Assembly (NCBI RefSeq): GCF_003977665.1 | Contig: NZ_RYYV01000005.1 | Location: 1 to 64,000 of the forward strand | DNA length: 64,000 nt | Direction of reading: 5' to 3' | DNA from: Dyella choica | Lineage (GTDB): Bacteria; Pseudomonadota; Gammaproteobacteria; Xanthomonadales; Rhodanobacteraceae | Part shown: positions 15,608 to 24,411 of the stretch, piece after piece | How the letters are laid out: each line of letters opens with the position of its first letter | How positions within the stretch are numbered: the first letter of the stretch is position 1 | Made by a program: the position numbers and the translations under genes | The notes under the pieces: generated by a model | Seen by the model: the letters and a program-made list of their open reading frames with translations, nothing else | The model's database searches: none | Told to the model about the DNA's origin: nothing

Positions 15608-17259
15608 GCGACGGCCGCCGCGGCAGCACGTCCAGCCACGCGGCCCGAGTACAGGCAGCCGCCGAGGAAGCTGCCTTCCAGAGCACGATAGCCATGCAAG
15701 CCACCTCCGCCGAAGCCGGCGGCTTCGCCTACGGCATAAAGACCTCGCAATGGCTGGCCGTCATGCCCCAGCACGCGTGCGGCCAGGTCGGTTTCCAGGC
15801 CGCCCAGCGTTTTACGCGTAAGTACATGCAAGCGCACCGCAATCAACGGCCCGTTGGCCGGATCGAGCATGCGATGCGGCTTGGCCACGCGTACCAGTCG
15901 ATCGCCGCGATAGCGGCGCGCGTTATGGATCGCCATGATCTGGCCGTCCTTGGCAAAGGCATTGTCAAACTGCAGATCGCGTGCCTGGATCTGTTCGCGC
16001 AGACGTGTCACGTCCAGCAACTGACTTCCGGCAAGCGCATTCATCCCTACCACGAGGTCATCCAGGGTGTCGCGCACAATGAAGTCGCGGCCGTGGCGCT
16101 TGAACGCTTCCACCGGTGCCGGTGCCTGCTTTCCGATGGCGCGCTTGGCGACCTGCCGCCAGCTTTTGCCGGTGAGATCGGGATTTTGCTCGGAACCGGA
16201 CAAAGCGAATTCGCGTCGGATGATCTGCTGGTCGAGAATGAACCAGCTGTAGTCAAAGCCGGTACGACGCAGATGTTCCAGCGTACCCATGGTGTCATAG
16301 CCTGGCCACAACGGACCAGGCAAACGATTGCCGCGTGCGTCGAACCAAAGCGAGGACGGGCCGGGCAAAATGCGTATTGCATGCATTGGCCAGATCGGGT
16401 TCCAGTTCTCGATGCCTTCCACGTAGTGCCACATGCGGTCGCGGTTGATCAACCGTGCACCACTCGCTTCGGTGACGCCCAACATACGTCCATCGACGTG
16501 TGCGGGCACGCCGCTCAGCATGTGCAAAGGCGGCGGCCCCAGGCGTTCGGGCCAGTTTTTGCGTACCAGTTCATGGTTGCCGCCGATGCCTCCGGAGGCG
16601 ACGATCACCGCTTGCGCGCGGATTTCGAAATCGCCGGCCGGTTCGCGCGAACTCGGCTTGCCGCGTTCGACCCGGTCCTCCGCCAACCGAGCACCGTGTA
16701 CGCCGACCACACTGCCGTTTTCCGCTATCAGTCCATCGACGCGATGACGGAATGCGAAGCTCAGCAGACCTGCTGCCTGCGCTTCACGTGCGCGCCGCAC
16801 GAACGGCTCCAGCACGCCGGGCCCGGTGCCCCAGGTCACGTGGAACCGCGGTACGGAATTGCCATGGCCGATCGCGCCGTAACCGCCGCGCTCGGCCCAG
16901 CCCACGACCGGGAACCAGCGCATGCCCATGCCGTAGAGCCATGTCCGTTTCTCGCCCGCCGCGAAATCGACATAAGCTTCAGCCCATTTGCGCGGCCAAT
17001 GGTCCTCGGGGCGGTCGAACGCGGCGCTGCCCATCCAGTCCGCAAGCGCCAACGCCTGCGAATCGCGAATGCCCATCCGGCGTTGTTCCGGCGAATCCAC
17101 GAAGAACAGCCCACCGAATGACCAGAACGCCTGCCCGCCAAGGCTCTGCTCCGGCTCCTGCTCGACGATCACCACGCGCCGGCCGGCATCGGTCAGCTCA
17201 ATGGCCGCAACGAGTCCGGAGAGGCCAGCGCCGACCACGATGACATCGGTGGATTGCAT
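15604..17259 (-). CDS. FAD-binding dehydrogenase, KsdD-like (COG3573 type)
   Basis: A 551-residue flavoprotein with an N-terminal dinucleotide motif (VVGAGLSGLVAAIELTDAG), a GGQAFWSFGGLF segment and a C-terminal GLYAVGEAAGFGGGGLHGY motif near the flavin. It belongs to the fumarate reductase/3-ketosteroid dehydrogenase-like superfamily, in the subgroup usually annotated only as FAD-binding dehydrogenase. The substrate is not predictable. The start MQSTDVIVVGAG at 17259 is chosen because the Rossmann strand should begin within a few residues; the upstream frame extension is not protein-like. It is coupled by a 4-bp overlap to the PanE-like gene. Confidence 0.8.
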   Translation of the reverse strand: MQSTDVIVVGAGLSGLVAAIELTDAGRRVVIVEQEPEQSLGGQAFWSFGGLFFVDSPEQRRMGIRDSQALALADWMGSAAFDRPEDHWPRKWAEAYVDFAAGEKRTWLYGMGMRWFPVVGWAERGGYGAIGHGNSVPRFHVTWGTGPGVLEPFVRRAREAQAAGLLSFAFRHRVDGLIAENGSVVGVHGARLAEDRVERGKPSSREPAGDFEIRAQAVIVASGGIGGNHELVRKNWPERLGPPPLHMLSGVPAHVDGRMLGVTEASGARLINRDRMWHYVEGIENWNPIWPMHAIRILPGPSSLWFDARGNRLPGPLWPGYDTMGTLEHLRRTGFDYSWFILDQQIIRREFALSGSEQNPDLTGKSWRQVAKRAIGKQAPAPVEAFKRHGRDFIVRDTLDDLVVGMNALAGSQLLDVTRLREQIQARDLQFDNAFAKDGQIMAIHNARRYRGDRLVRVAKPHRMLDPANGPLIAVRLHVLTRKTLGGLETDLAARVLGHDGQPLRGLYAVGEAAGFGGGGLHGYRALEGSFLGGCLYSGRVAGRAAAAAVA

Positions 17260-17482
17260 GCAAAGGCCCCTGGTTCTTTGCCACCCCAGGCGCCAACTTA
17301 TCGTGCGCCCGGGCGTTTGCCTATGTGCGCTGCGCCATTCGTCACGGCGGGTGCGCATGACCGATGGCACGGAATGACGTACGGCCCATGCCGCCAACCC
17401 GTCTGGCGTTAAACCTTATGCGCATCGGCATGCATCTAACCGTGCAGCCGCCGCTCCGGCTGGCATCCTGGGAGGGATACTC

Positions 17483-18286
17483 ATGCGCCGCCACATGCTT
17501 TCGTTGATGACCTTGCTGGTGTTCGCCACGGCGGGTGGTGTGCAGGCTGGGGGCAATCATGGCCACCACCTGACATGTTCCTATACCAGCGATTACGACA
17601 TGCAGGTGCAAGCCCAAGGCATCGCGTTCCAACGCAGCAGCGGCCATCCGGGCGATGTCTTCATGCATGACGGCAAGCTGCGCGTGGAGGGCCAGGATGT
17701 CACCGTATCCGAAGCGGATGCCGCCCGCTTGCGCGAATACGAACGGGAGGTGCGCAACCTGATGCCAGCCGTTGCCGGCATCGCCCGCGACGGTGTGGAT
17801 ATCGGCTACTCCGCGCTGACCACGGTAGTTGCAACCTTGTCCGACAATGGTGACGAACGCACGCGGTTGCTGCGCGAATTGCGCGATCGTCATGGCGAAG
17901 CCATGCGCCACATCGACAACACGCTCGGACAGGGCAGGTGGAAGGTGGGTGAGGAGGGTGAGCTTTTTGGCAATGAGCTGCAGCAGACGGTCGCCGACCT
18001 GGTCAGCAACGTCACGCGCGACGTCGTGAAGGACGCGCTCAGCGGCGACGCGGGCAGGCTTGCTTCGCTCGAGGCGCGCACCGATGCGCTGGACACCACG
18101 ATCGACAAGGCCGTGGATGCGCCTGCCGAGAAACTTGGCCAGCGCGCCGAAGCGCTTTGTCCTCATCTGAGCCATTTGCAGCAATTGCAGCAGCAGTTCC
18201 AGTTCCGCCTGCCGAATGGCGAGCACCTGCAACTGATCGATTCGAACATGGAGCGTTCCGACAAGGCGAGTTACGCCCAACGCTAG
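17483..18286 (+). CDS. DUF2884 (YggN-like) secreted protein, second copy
   Basis: A 267-residue periplasmic protein with a signal peptide (MRRHMLSLMTLLVFATAGGV, cleavage near QAG). The layout matches the 12251-13003 protein: a first cysteine in HLTCSYTSDYDMQV, a strand pair, a long helical middle region and a final EALCPHLSHLQQLQQQFQF. Sequence identity between the two is modest, so they are old paralogues rather than a recent duplication. GGGAGG lies upstream of the ATG. A double-hairpin terminator follows. Confidence 0.75.
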   Translation: MRRHMLSLMTLLVFATAGGVQAGGNHGHHLTCSYTSDYDMQVQAQGIAFQRSSGHPGDVFMHDGKLRVEGQDVTVSEADAARLREYEREVRNLMPAVAGIARDGVDIGYSALTTVVATLSDNGDERTRLLRELRDRHGEAMRHIDNTLGQGRWKVGEEGELFGNELQQTVADLVSNVTRDVVKDALSGDAGRLASLEARTDALDTTIDKAVDAPAEKLGQRAEALCPHLSHLQQLQQQFQFRLPNGEHLQLIDSNMERSDKASYAQR

Positions 18287-18311
18287 TTCCTTGAGCTGGC
18301 GAATATCCCCA

Positions 18312-18367
18312 CCGTGCTCCCCAGCACGGGATAGTCACATGCCCGGCTCCCCTACCGGGCTTTTTTT
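18312..18367 (+). terminator. Tandem hairpins ending in a T-run
   Basis: A first hairpin, CCGTGCT-CCCC-AGCACGG (18312-18329), is followed by GCCCGG/CCGGGC (18341-18346 and 18355-18360) and seven T residues (18361-18367). The second is a standard intrinsic terminator for the DUF2884 gene. Confidence 0.85.
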
Positions 18368-18408
18368 AATTTGGCGCGTTGTTCATCTGCACTTCTTGCC
18401 GATAGCGC

Positions 18409-18474
18409 CTAGGCTGGGATGGCAATCCCAGCGCCGCGATATCGAGTAGAAGCTGGGCTTGTCATCCCAGCCTG
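18409..18474. repeat. CTGGGAT-family palindromic repeat
   Basis: It starts CTAGGCTGGGATGGCAATCC and ends GCTTGTCATCCCAGCCTG. Two inverted hairpin arms lie between the terminator and the mscS gene. Confidence 0.85.
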
Positions 18475-18539
18475 CGCGCTGCGATGCACAAGCCGCAGGC
18501 GACTGCTAGGCTAGGCGGCCAGCCTGCCAAGGATGCCCC

Positions 18540-19376
18540 ATGTTCGAACGGCTCTTGAGCGTTTCCCGCGACGATCTGCTCGCGTTCTTCACTGTGCATG
18601 GGCCCGCCTTGCTCGGCGCATTGCTGGTGCTGCTGATCGGCAACTGGTTGGCCAGGCGGCTGGCGAATTTCCTGCAGCGCGCGATGAACCGAGCTGCGGT
18701 CGATCCCACCCTCAGTGGTTTTCTGCGCAATCTCTTGTATGGCGTGCTGATTGCCGTGCTGATCGTGATTGCCTTGCAAACGGCGGGCGTGCCCAGTGCG
18801 CCGCTGCTGGCCGCGCTGGGCGCCGGCGGCCTGGCGATCGGTCTGGCCCTGCAGGGGTCACTGAGCAATCTGGCTTGGGGCGTGTTGCTGATCGTATTCC
18901 GTCCTTTCAGGGTGGGCGACTATATCCAGGCCGGCGGCGCCGAGGGCACGGTGGAAGGCATCAATCTGATGCATACCCAGCTCGTACTGGCGGACAATCG
19001 GGAGGCAGTCGTTCCCAATGCCAAAATCGGGGCCGATGCCATCATCAACTTCAGCCGACGCGGCTCGCGCCGCTTCGAACTGCGCGTGGGCATCGGCTAC
19101 AACGAGGACATCGGCAAGGCGTTGGCGACCGTACAGCGCTTGTTCGAGGCCGATCCGCGCATCCTGAAAAGCCCACCACCCACCGCATGGACGGAAAGCC
19201 TGGCGGACAGCGCCGTGCATCTGCTGTTACGCGGCCACACTAGTACCGACGATTTCTGGCCTGCCCAGACGGATTTGTTGCGCGCGGTGAAGGAAAACTT
19301 CGAGGCTGAAGGCATCCGCATTCCCTTTCCGCAACGCGAGATCCATATCGTTACCGGCCAGTTGCCGATTAAATAG
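18540..19376 (+). CDS. Small mechanosensitive channel, MscS family
   Basis: A 278-residue inner-membrane channel of the short MscS type (E. coli MscS is 286). Three membrane segments occupy about residues 20-40, 60-80 and 85-110. The third is the Gly/Ala-rich pore helix (LLAALGAGGLAIGLALQGSL), followed by FRPFRVGDYI at the start of the beta domain and PNAKIGADAIINFSRR. It should open under membrane tension to release solutes on hypo-osmotic shock. AAGGA precedes the ATG. It is a single gene. Confidence 0.92.
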   Translation: MFERLLSVSRDDLLAFFTVHGPALLGALLVLLIGNWLARRLANFLQRAMNRAAVDPTLSGFLRNLLYGVLIAVLIVIALQTAGVPSAPLLAALGAGGLAIGLALQGSLSNLAWGVLLIVFRPFRVGDYIQAGGAEGTVEGINLMHTQLVLADNREAVVPNAKIGADAIINFSRRGSRRFELRVGIGYNEDIGKALATVQRLFEADPRILKSPPPTAWTESLADSAVHLLLRGHTSTDDFWPAQTDLLRAVKENFEAEGIRIPFPQREIHIVTGQLPIK

Positions 19377-19388
19377 GACAAATGCGCC

Positions 19389-19400
19389 GCATACGTATGC
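19389..19400. promoter_or_regulatory. Perfect palindrome upstream of aceF, shared with aceE
   Basis: GCATACGTATGC is a perfect 12-bp palindrome. Eleven of its 12 bases recur upstream of aceE at 140-151. It lies about 50 bp upstream of the candidate extended -10 for aceF, an activator-like position. The regulator is unknown. Confidence 0.4.
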
Positions 19401-19447
19401 GAATGGCTGCCTATGGCGTTTTTGGCATGTCCTGAACGGATGCCGGT

Positions 19448-19456
19448 TGCTATGAT
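19448..19456 (+). promoter_or_regulatory. Extended -10 promoter for aceF-lpdA
   Basis: TGCTATGAT fits the extended -10 form TGnTATAAT. No good -35 is present, as is usual for this class. Transcription would start near 19463, giving a leader of about 57 nt. Confidence 0.45.
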
Positions 19457-19519
19457 GGACGTCTTGCGGCCGCTCGAAGCCTTCCCCAGCGCGGCCGCCT
19501 TCGTTCCGCAGGAGAAATC

Positions 19520-20878
19520 ATGGCCGACCTCAAAGAAGCCCGCGTCCCAGATATCGGCGGTCACGGTGATGTGCCCGTGATCGAGGTGATGATCAAGCCC
19601 GGTGACACGGTAGAGAAAGATCAAAGCCTCATCACCCTGGAGTCGGACAAGGCGACGATGGAAGTGCCCGCGTCGTTCGCCGGCGTAGTCAAGGAAGTGA
19701 AGCTGAAGGTGGGCGACGAGGTGTCCGAAGGCGCGCTGATCGCCATTATCGAAGCCAGTGGCGCCGCGACGCCTGCCCCGGCAGCCAAGGCTGAAGAGCC
19801 TGCCGCGAAGGCTCCTGCTCCTGCTCCGGCACCTGTGCCGCAGGTAAAGGAAGAGCCCGCACCGATCGGCGGCCGCAGCGTGCTGCCGGGCAACGCGCCC
19901 GAAGGCGACGTGGCACCGCAAGCCCGTCCGCCGTTCGACGCCAAGCTGGTCATGCCGGGCGATGCCCCCTACGCCACGCCGGCGATCCGCGCCTTTGCCC
20001 GTGAACTGGGCGTGGACGTTCGCCAGGTGAAGGGCAGCGGCCGTAGCGGCCGTATCGTGCGCGAAGACATTGCCGCTTACGTCAAACATGCGCTGGCTTC
20101 CGGCGCGCGTCCCGTCGAGGGGGGCGCGGTGGCCGCCGGAGGCGGGCTCAACCTGCTGCCGTGGCCGAAGGTGGATTTCGCCAAGTTCGGCGAGGTGGAA
20201 GAGAAGCCGCTCACCCGCATCCAGAAGATTTCCGGCGCCAACCTGGCGCGCAACTGGGCGATGATCCCGCACGTCACCCAGCACGAAGACGCCGACATCA
20301 CCGAGCTGGAAGCCTTCCGCAAGAAGCTCGGCGACGAGAACAAGGATCTGAAGATCACCCCGCTGGTGTTCCAGATCAAGGCGGTGGTCGCGGCGCTGAA
20401 GAGATTCCCGCAGTTCAATGCCTCGCTGGACGTAAGCGGCGAGAAGCTGATCCTCAAGAAGTACTTCCACGTCGGCATCGCGGTGGATACGCCCGATGGC
20501 CTGGTGGTGCCAGTGATCCGCGACTGCGACAAGAAAGGCCTGCTGGATCTGGCGGCCGAGCTTGGCGAGATTTCCAAGAAGGCGCGCGACAAGAAGCTCG
20601 GTCCGAACGACATGTCCGGCGGCTGCTTCTCGATTTCCTCGCTTGGCGGTATCGGCGGCACGGCCTTCACGCCGATCGTCAACGCGCCGGAAGTGGCGAT
20701 CCTCGGTGTGTCCAAGGCGCAGACCAAGCCAGTCTGGAACGGTAAGGAATTCGCGCCGCGCCTGATCCTGCCGTTGTCGCTGAGCTACGATCATCGCGTG
20801 ATCGACGGGGCGGTTGCCGCACGCTTCGCCTCCTTCCTCGCCACCCAGCTTGGCGACATCCGCCGCTTGCTGCTCTGA
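19520..20878 (+). CDS. aceF: Dihydrolipoyl acetyltransferase, pyruvate dehydrogenase E2
   Basis: The E2 core of the pyruvate dehydrogenase complex, moving acetyl groups from E1 to CoA. The 452 residues contain a single N-terminal lipoyl domain (1-78, lipoylated K43 in [10 protein letters not shown]), an Ala/Pro linker, the peripheral subunit-binding domain (about 150-190, [18 protein letters not shown]) and the acetyltransferase domain with the catalytic HRVIDG motif (H425, D429). E. coli E2 has three lipoyl domains; one is common outside enterics. GGAGA precedes the ATG. lpdA follows after 20 bp in one operon. The lipoyl domain closely resembles the one fused to LpdA. Confidence 0.96.
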   Translation: MADLKEARVPDIGGHGDVPVIEVMIKPGDTVEKDQSLITLESDKATMEVPASFAGVVKEVKLKVGDEVSEGALIAIIEASGAATPAPAAKAEEPAAKAPAPAPAPVPQVKEEPAPIGGRSVLPGNAPEGDVAPQARPPFDAKLVMPGDAPYATPAIRAFARELGVDVRQVKGSGRSGRIVREDIAAYVKHALASGARPVEGGAVAAGGGLNLLPWPKVDFAKFGEVEEKPLTRIQKISGANLARNWAMIPHVTQHEDADITELEAFRKKLGDENKDLKITPLVFQIKAVVAALKRFPQFNASLDVSGEKLILKKYFHVGIAVDTPDGLVVPVIRDCDKKGLLDLAAELGEISKKARDKKLGPNDMSGGCFSISSLGGIGGTAFTPIVNAPEVAILGVSKAQTKPVWNGKEFAPRLILPLSLSYDHRVIDGAVAARFASFLATQLGDIRRLLL

Positions 20879-20898
20879 CGCGAGGAGAACTTGAGATC

Positions 20899-22683
20899 AT
20901 GGCCAATACGATCGAACTGAAGGTCCCCGACATCGGCGGTCACGAAAACGTGCCGGTGATCGAGGTGATGGTGAAAGCTGGCGACAGCGTGGCGAAGGAA
21001 CAAAGCCTGATCACGCTGGAGTCGGACAAGGCGACGATGGAGATTCCCGCCAGTGCTTCGGGCGTCATCAAGGAGATGAAGCTGAAAGTAGGCGATGAGG
21101 TGTCGGAAGGCGCCGTGATCGCCATCCTGGAATTGGTGGGTGCCGAAGCGGAGGCTCCAAAGGCTGCCGCGCCAGCTCCTGCTGCACCTGTGCCTGCCCC
21201 GGCCGAGACCGCTACGCCTGCGAAACCGGCTGCGCCAGCACCGCAGGCCGCCGGCGCCACCGGACGCAAGGCGGACCTCGAGTGCAAGCTGGTCGTGCTC
21301 GGCTCCGGCCCTGGTGGCTATACCGCTGCGTTCCGTGCCGCCGACCTGGGTGTCGACACGGTCCTGGTGGAGCGCTACGCCTCGCTTGGCGGTGTTTGCC
21401 TCAATGTGGGCTGCATTCCTTCCAAGGCGCTGCTGCATGCCGCAGCGGTGATCGATGAAGCGGAAGCGATGGCCGCACACGGCGTGAGTTTCGGCAAACC
21501 CAAGCTCGACCTCGACAAGCTGCGCAGCTTCAAGAACAAGGTGGTGGGCCAGCTGACCGGCGGCCTGGCCGGCATGGCCAAGCAGCGCAAGGTGCGCGTG
21601 GTGCAAGGAGTCGGCACCTTTGTCTCGCCGAACGAAATGGAAATCGACACGGCCGAAGGCAAGAAGCTGCTGCGTTTCGAATACGCCATCATCGCTGCCG
21701 GCTCGCAAGCAGTGCGACTGCCCGCGTTCCCGTGGGATGACGAACGCATCATGGATTCCACCGGTGCGCTGGAGCTGAAAGACGTTCCCGCCAAGCTGCT
21801 CGTCGTTGGTGGTGGCATCATCGGCCTGGAAATGGCTACCGTGTACTGCGCGCTAGGCAGCGAAGTGACGGTGGTCGAGTTCATGGACCAGATCATTCCG
21901 GGTTCCGATGCCGACCTGATCAAGCCGCTCGCCAAGCGCTTGAACGGCAAGCTCAAGGGCGTGCACCTTAAGACCAAGGTGGTGGAGGCCAAGGCCACCA
22001 AGAAGGGCATCGAGGTCAGCTACGAAGGCGAAAGCATTCCCGAAACCAGCGTGTTCGATCGCGTGCTGGTGTCGGTAGGCCGTTCTGCCAACGGCAACAA
22101 GATCGGCGCGGACAAGGCCGGCGTGGCAGTGACCGAGCGTGGCTTTATCAATGTCGATACGCAGATGCGCACGAACGTGGCGCACATCTTCGCCATCGGC
22201 GACCTGGTAGGCCAGCCGATGCTGGCGCACAAGGCCACGCACGAAGCGAAGGTGGCCGCCGAAGTCGTGGCAGGCATGAAGAGCCACTTCGATGCGCGCG
22301 TGATTCCTTCCGTGGCCTTCACCGACCCGGAAATCGCCTGGGTCGGCGTCACCGAGCGCGAAGCGAAGGAAAAAGGCCTGAAGATCGGTGTGGGCAAATT
22401 CCCTTGGGCAGCCAGCGGCCGCGCCATCGGTATCGATCGTACCGAAGGCTTCACCAAGCTGCTGTTCGACGAGGAAACCCACCGCGTGGTGGGTGGCGCC
22501 ATCGTCGGCCCGCACGCCGGTGACCTGATCTCGGAAATCGCGCTGGCGATCGAGATGGGTGCAGAAGCGGCCGATATCGGCCTCACCATCCACCCGCATC
22601 CGACGCTGAGCGAGTCGGTGGGCATGGCGGCCGAGGCGTACGAAGGGACCATCACCGATCTGTATATGCCCAAGAAAAAGTAA
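20899..22683 (+). CDS. lpdA: Dihydrolipoyl dehydrogenase with N-terminal lipoyl domain (E3)
   Basis: The E3 flavoprotein, which reoxidises dihydrolipoamide with NAD+. The 594 residues exceed the usual 475 because of an added lipoyl domain (1-80, K44 in [10 protein letters not shown]) and an Ala/Pro linker (about 83-122). The FAD motif [10 protein letters not shown] follows near residue 135, then the redox disulfide C167/C172 in [13 protein letters not shown], an NAD-binding [11 protein letters not shown], and the catalytic H567/E572 in HPHPTLSE. A lipoyl-E3 fusion is known in several proteobacteria, including Neisseria and xanthomonads. It is co-transcribed with aceF and ends at a strong terminator. 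Confidence 0.96.
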   Translation: MANTIELKVPDIGGHENVPVIEVMVKAGDSVAKEQSLITLESDKATMEIPASASGVIKEMKLKVGDEVSEGAVIAILELVGAEAEAPKAAAPAPAAPVPAPAETATPAKPAAPAPQAAGATGRKADLECKLVVLGSGPGGYTAAFRAADLGVDTVLVERYASLGGVCLNVGCIPSKALLHAAAVIDEAEAMAAHGVSFGKPKLDLDKLRSFKNKVVGQLTGGLAGMAKQRKVRVVQGVGTFVSPNEMEIDTAEGKKLLRFEYAIIAAGSQAVRLPAFPWDDERIMDSTGALELKDVPAKLLVVGGGIIGLEMATVYCALGSEVTVVEFMDQIIPGSDADLIKPLAKRLNGKLKGVHLKTKVVEAKATKKGIEVSYEGESIPETSVFDRVLVSVGRSANGNKIGADKAGVAVTERGFINVDTQMRTNVAHIFAIGDLVGQPMLAHKATHEAKVAAEVVAGMKSHFDARVIPSVAFTDPEIAWVGVTEREAKEKGLKIGVGKFPWAASGRAIGIDRTEGFTKLLFDEETHRVVGGAIVGPHAGDLISEIALAIEMGAEAADIGLTIHPHPTLSESVGMAAEAYEGTITDLYMPKKK

Positions 22684-22696
22684 GGGTTTGCAAACG

Positions 22697-22728
22697 AAAA
22701 AAGACCCGGAGCGATCCGGGTCTTTTTT
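22697..22728. terminator. Strong bidirectional-looking terminator after lpdA
   Basis: AAAAAAGACCCGG (22697-22709) and CCGGGTCTTTTTT (22716-22728) form a perfect 13-bp stem around AGCGAT, with T-runs for both directions. It can serve both lpdA and the convergent gene at 22733. Confidence 0.95.
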
Positions 22729-22732
22729 CGTG

Positions 22733-23413
22733 TCATTGCGGTGATCGAGCGAGCTGGTTTGCCACTGCGTCATCAAGCCGCTTTTCGAGTGTCTTCAGAC
22801 CATTCACTGCCTGTTGTTGCAGAGCGGTCATCTGGCTGACGGTATGTAGAAATTCGCGTGGCTGCACTTCTCCGGTTTGCAGGTCGGCGACCATGTCGGC
22901 CAGATGCATGCCGCTCGTCAGCAGGGTCGTATTTTCCGTCATGGTGGTGAGGGCGTCACGTTGACTGGCATAGGCGGCGGAATAGCGTTGCATCCGCTCG
23001 GCATCCATCCAACTGGCCGACTGGTTGGCCACCGCGACATCCCAGGCCTCATGTCGCAGCGTGGGAAAATTCATGCCCAGATCGAAGTGGCCGCCAGCCT
23101 GAGCGAGGATGTGCTGCTTGACCACGTCATCCGGCAGGTGTGACTTGAGATCCTGGATCACTCCTGCGCGGATCTTGTCCAGCCGCTGCAGCTGTTGGGT
23201 ATCCTGCTGAAGACTTCCCTGCACTTCCGACAGATTGGTGCGGATTTCAGCTTCGATCTGGCGGCTGCCGATCTCGGCCGCGTGGGCGTGGTGCGCGTGC
23301 TCAATCCACGCCTCCAGCCCCAGCGCAGTGAGGATACTGAGCACGATCATCAGGTAATGCTTGAGGAAGTCGCCGAGGGTCTTGAGCGGTTCCTTGGGAA
23401 GCTCCAGGTGCAT
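22733..23413 (-). CDS. Membrane-anchored protein, paralogue of 25409-26074
   Basis: A 226-residue protein of unknown family. After MHLELPKEPLKTLGDFLKHY comes one hydrophobic segment (about 20-38, LMIVLSILTALGLEAWI), then a long helical region with coiled-coil-like heptads (IEAEIRTNLSEVQGSLQQ). The middle holds the strongly conserved block TLRHEAWDVAVANQSASW, and a helical tail follows. The N-terminus is probably cytoplasmic, with the bulk in the periplasm. The ATG at 23413 is supported by the paralogue starting at the same residue. The two paralogues flank the DUF302/AhpD/AraC module on the same strand. Confidence 0.65.
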   Translation of the reverse strand: MHLELPKEPLKTLGDFLKHYLMIVLSILTALGLEAWIEHAHHAHAAEIGSRQIEAEIRTNLSEVQGSLQQDTQQLQRLDKIRAGVIQDLKSHLPDDVVKQHILAQAGGHFDLGMNFPTLRHEAWDVAVANQSASWMDAERMQRYSAAYASQRDALTTMTENTTLLTSGMHLADMVADLQTGEVQPREFLHTVSQMTALQQQAVNGLKTLEKRLDDAVANQLARSPQ

Positions 23414-23522
23414 GAGTGCGGTTCCAGGTAGAGGGTCGCCAAGCCTAACCAGTCCGGAGCAGGTGGAAAACATCTGTGGTGACAAGGGCGGGGCCCTTGC
23501 CACCTGCGCGCAGGGAAAGGCT

Positions 23523-23957
23523 CTAGCCAGCTTGCGCAACAGTCTTCATCAGGTCTTGCGAAATTTCGGACAGCTCGCTGGCAAGCGCGGCCAACCCGGG
23601 ATAACGGCCGAAAAGCGATTCCACATCGTTATGTCTTACCGTGACCGAGTCATCCGGCATTTGCATCACGACCAGCTTCAGCGGTATTTCGGCTACCGCG
23701 CTGGGATCCGTGGCCAGCAAGCGCGCGACGTAGCGGGGGTGGAAGAACAGCAGCTGCCTCGCCGGCAAGATCGAATACCCTCCGCGCTCCAACAGCATTT
23801 GCGGATTGATTTCCTGGATCACCCACATATCCTTTTCCGCCACTCCCTGCCTGAGCCGTTCGAGCGTTGCCTCGAAATCCCATCCCGAAGTGACGACTTT
23901 TTGGTGAGACGGATGGGATGCTGCGGCATAGGTGACGGCTGTCGATGCTGCGTTCAT
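23523..23957 (-). CDS. DUF302 family protein
   Basis: A 144-residue protein of the DUF302 family, a small alpha/beta fold with unknown function often found beside redox genes. The region VVTSGWDFEATLERLRQGVA matches the family start, PQMLLERGGYSILPARQLLFFHP the middle, and VVMQMPDDSVTVRHND the last strand. The ATG at 23957 (MNAASTAVTY) is chosen because AAGGAG lies upstream. It follows the AhpD-like gene by 13 bp on the same strand, so the two form an operon divergent from the AraC-type regulator. Confidence 0.75.
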   Translation of the reverse strand: MNAASTAVTYAAASHPSHQKVVTSGWDFEATLERLRQGVAEKDMWVIQEINPQMLLERGGYSILPARQLLFFHPRYVARLLATDPSAVAEIPLKLVVMQMPDDSVTVRHNDVESLFGRYPGLAALASELSEISQDLMKTVAQAG

Positions 23958-23970
23958 GGGACGAAACTCC

Positions 23971-24312
23971 TTATTGGGCGCTGTAAGCGCTTGCTGCGTC
24001 GAGAACGCGGGCCGAATAGACCATGGCTGCGCCGGCATTCAAGGCTACTGCCACGCCCAGGGACTCGGCGATCTCTTCCTGTGTCGCGCCCTGCTTCAGC
24101 GCCTCTGCAACGTGCACCGTTATGCATCCATCGCAGCGTGCGGTAACGGCTACTGCCAATGCAATCAGTTCGCGCGTCTTGGCATCGAGATGGTTGGTCT
24201 TTTGGCCGGCCTTGGACAAGGTCTGGTATCCGGCGAGGGTATCCGGGCTGAGCTTGCCGATTTCGCCGATGCGGCCAAGCAGTTCTTTGCGGTATTGCGG
24301 CCAATCCAACAT
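23971..24312 (-). CDS. AhpD-like carboxymuconolactone decarboxylase family protein
   Basis: A 113-residue alkylhydroperoxidase D-like protein. The signature is E48 in TRELIALAVAVTARCDGC, with the redox pair C60-x-x-C63 and H67 (CDGCITVH), the proton-relay and thiol arrangement of AhpD. It should act as a thiol-disulfide reductant or peroxidase in the cytoplasm. AAGGGAG precedes the ATG. It heads a two-gene unit with DUF302 and is divergent from an AraC-type gene that probably controls it. Confidence 0.85.
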   Translation of the reverse strand: MLDWPQYRKELLGRIGEIGKLSPDTLAGYQTLSKAGQKTNHLDAKTRELIALAVAVTARCDGCITVHVAEALKQGATQEEIAESLGVAVALNAGAAMVYSARVLDAASAYSAQ

Positions 24313-24411
24313 GGTGAGCTCCCTTGCGGCTCCGTTGTGGTGTGGCTAGTGTTGCGCGGCCGCCGGGATGCCTGAATACTCGACCGACTCAATCTTTAGC
24401 GCGAACGTCTC

